A stretch of 64,000 nucleotides of DNA from Modestobacter altitudinis. GTDB lineage: Bacteria; Actinomycetota; Actinomycetes; Mycobacteriales; Geodermatophilaceae. The translations under genes and the position numbers were made by a program. The notes below the pieces were generated by a model. It saw nothing but the letters and a program-made list of their open reading frames with translations. It was not told where the DNA came from and ran no database searches. The stretch is from NCBI RefSeq assembly GCF_005930475.1, contig NZ_SJEW01000003.1:1-64000 (forward strand), in the 5' to 3' direction. Position 1 is the stretch's first letter. The number at the start of each line of letters is the position of its first letter. Positions 63,388 through 64,000 of the stretch are shown in pieces.

Positions 63388-64000
63388 GCGCCATGGACAC
63401 CGTCGAGCTGGCCGCGAAGTCCCCCGAGGACCAGCAGCCGTGGGCCGAGCTCGGTCTCAAGGACGACGAGTACGCCCGGATCCGCGAGATCCTCGGCCGC
63501 CGGCCCACCACCGCCGAGCTGGCGATGTACTCGGTGATGTGGAGCGAGCACTGCTCCTACAAGTCCTCCAAGGTGCACCTGCGCCGGTTCGGGGACCTGC
63601 CTCAGAGCGACGCCCTGCTGGTCGGCATGGGCGAGAACGCCGGCGTCGTCGACGTCGGCGACGGCTGGGCGGTCACCTTCAAGGTCGAGTCGCACAACCA
63701 CCCCAGCTACGTCGAGCCCTACCAGGGTGCGGCCACCGGGGTCGGCGGCATCGTCCGGGACATCCTCACCATGGGCGCCCGCCCGGTCGCCGTCATGGAC
63801 TCGCTGCGCTTCGGCGCGGCCGACGCCCCCGACACCGCCCGGGTGCTGCCCGGCGTGGTCGCCGGCGTCGGCGGCTACGGCAACTGCCTGGGCCTGCCCA
63901 ACATCGGCGGCGAGCTGTTGTTCGACGACTGCTACGCCGGCAACCCGCTGGTCAACGCGCTGTGCGTGGGTGTGATGAAGCACTCCGACGTCCGGCTGGC
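63384..64000 (+). CDS. purL: Phosphoribosylformylglycinamidine synthase subunit PurL (partial)
   Basis: The first ~205 codons of PurL; the gene runs off the right edge. [61 protein letters not shown] and [12 protein letters not shown] are conserved ATP- and substrate-binding segments of the small (separate-subunit) PurL type. GTG 63384 overlaps purQ by 4 bp; ATG 63393 is an in-frame alternative. Together with purS and purQ it converts FGAR to FGAM. Confidence 0.97.
   Translation, partial: MSAMDTVELAAKSPEDQQPWAELGLKDDEYARIREILGRRPTTAELAMYSVMWSEHCSYKSSKVHLRRFGDLPQSDALLVGMGENAGVVDVGDGWAVTFKVESHNHPSYVEPYQGAATGVGGIVRDILTMGARPVAVMDSLRFGAADAPDTARVLPGVVAGVGGYGNCLGLPNIGGELLFDDCYAGNPLVNALCVGVMKHSDVRL

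Overview
The window is very GC-rich actinobacterial DNA with almost no non-coding space: I place about 57 protein genes, one tRNA gene, and no rRNA, insertion sequence, phage gene or CRISPR array. The conserved genes (dcd, etfD, dnaK-grpE-dnaJ-hspR, clpB, pyrE, dedA, fba, a DUF3151 gene, purA) are a scrambled version of the neighbourhood around Rv0321-Rv0384 of Mycobacterium tuberculosis. GC content, gene content and leaderless promoters suggest a Geodermatophilus/Blastococcus/Modestobacter-type organism; that family assignment is inference.

Layout. 1-1831: tail of a type III polyketide synthase locus (methyltransferase, then PKS). 1828-6320: glycerol uptake and dihydroxyacetone phosphorylation (glpF-dhaK-dhaL-dhaM, minus strand), divergent from a glutathione-independent formaldehyde dehydrogenase. 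6363-13865: an AAC(2')-like acetyltransferase, tRNA-Gly(CCC), dcd, a methyltransferase, a CynX-type transporter, a DUF389 protein, a membrane-anchored protein and the electron-transfer protein EtfD. 14140-19110: dnaK-grpE-dnaJ-hspR, then a MarR regulator. 19159-27915: a glycolate/glyoxylate unit (aceB, glcDEF, a lactate/glycolate permease) with a divergent IclR regulator. 27896-35796: enoyl-CoA hydratase, class III CoA-transferase and MatC-type carrier, then a serine-glyoxylate-type aminotransferase coupled to a GlcD-GlcF-like fusion flavoprotein. 36025-43531: a MarR/DHA2 efflux pair, osmC, an OhrR-like regulator, clpB and two membrane proteins. 43676-52995: fasciclin lipoprotein, pyrE, dedA, a second GlcD-type flavoprotein, a CoA-disulfide-reductase-like enzyme, fba, DUF3151, a 50-residue GPGG protein, an ABC ATPase/permease pair with no binding protein, and an unknown protein. 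53060-64000: purine synthesis (purA, purD, purB, purC, purS, purQ, start of purL) interleaved with a phosphodiesterase, rsgA, an AI-2E family protein and a PilZ protein.

How the genes work together. Two-carbon metabolism is the strongest theme: glycolate is imported, oxidised by GlcDEF to glyoxylate, then condensed with acetyl-CoA by malate synthase or transaminated. The aceB promoter overlaps two direct repeats that suit the divergent IclR protein. HspR probably controls its own operon and clpB; the clpB promoter region carries a perfect HAIR operator.

The most unusual structure is a dispersed element of about 60 nt found five times, each time at or a few bases after the stop codon of a different gene and in that gene's orientation. 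It folds into a two-part hairpin with a conserved bulged A and a conserved 10-nt apical loop, while the stems vary by compensatory changes. Two copies are followed by decayed 3' half-copies. Nine start codons are preceded by a TAnnnT hexamer at the spacing expected for leaderless transcripts, and two of these are tiny ORFs ahead of a real gene. No gene-free stretch exceeds 300 bases.
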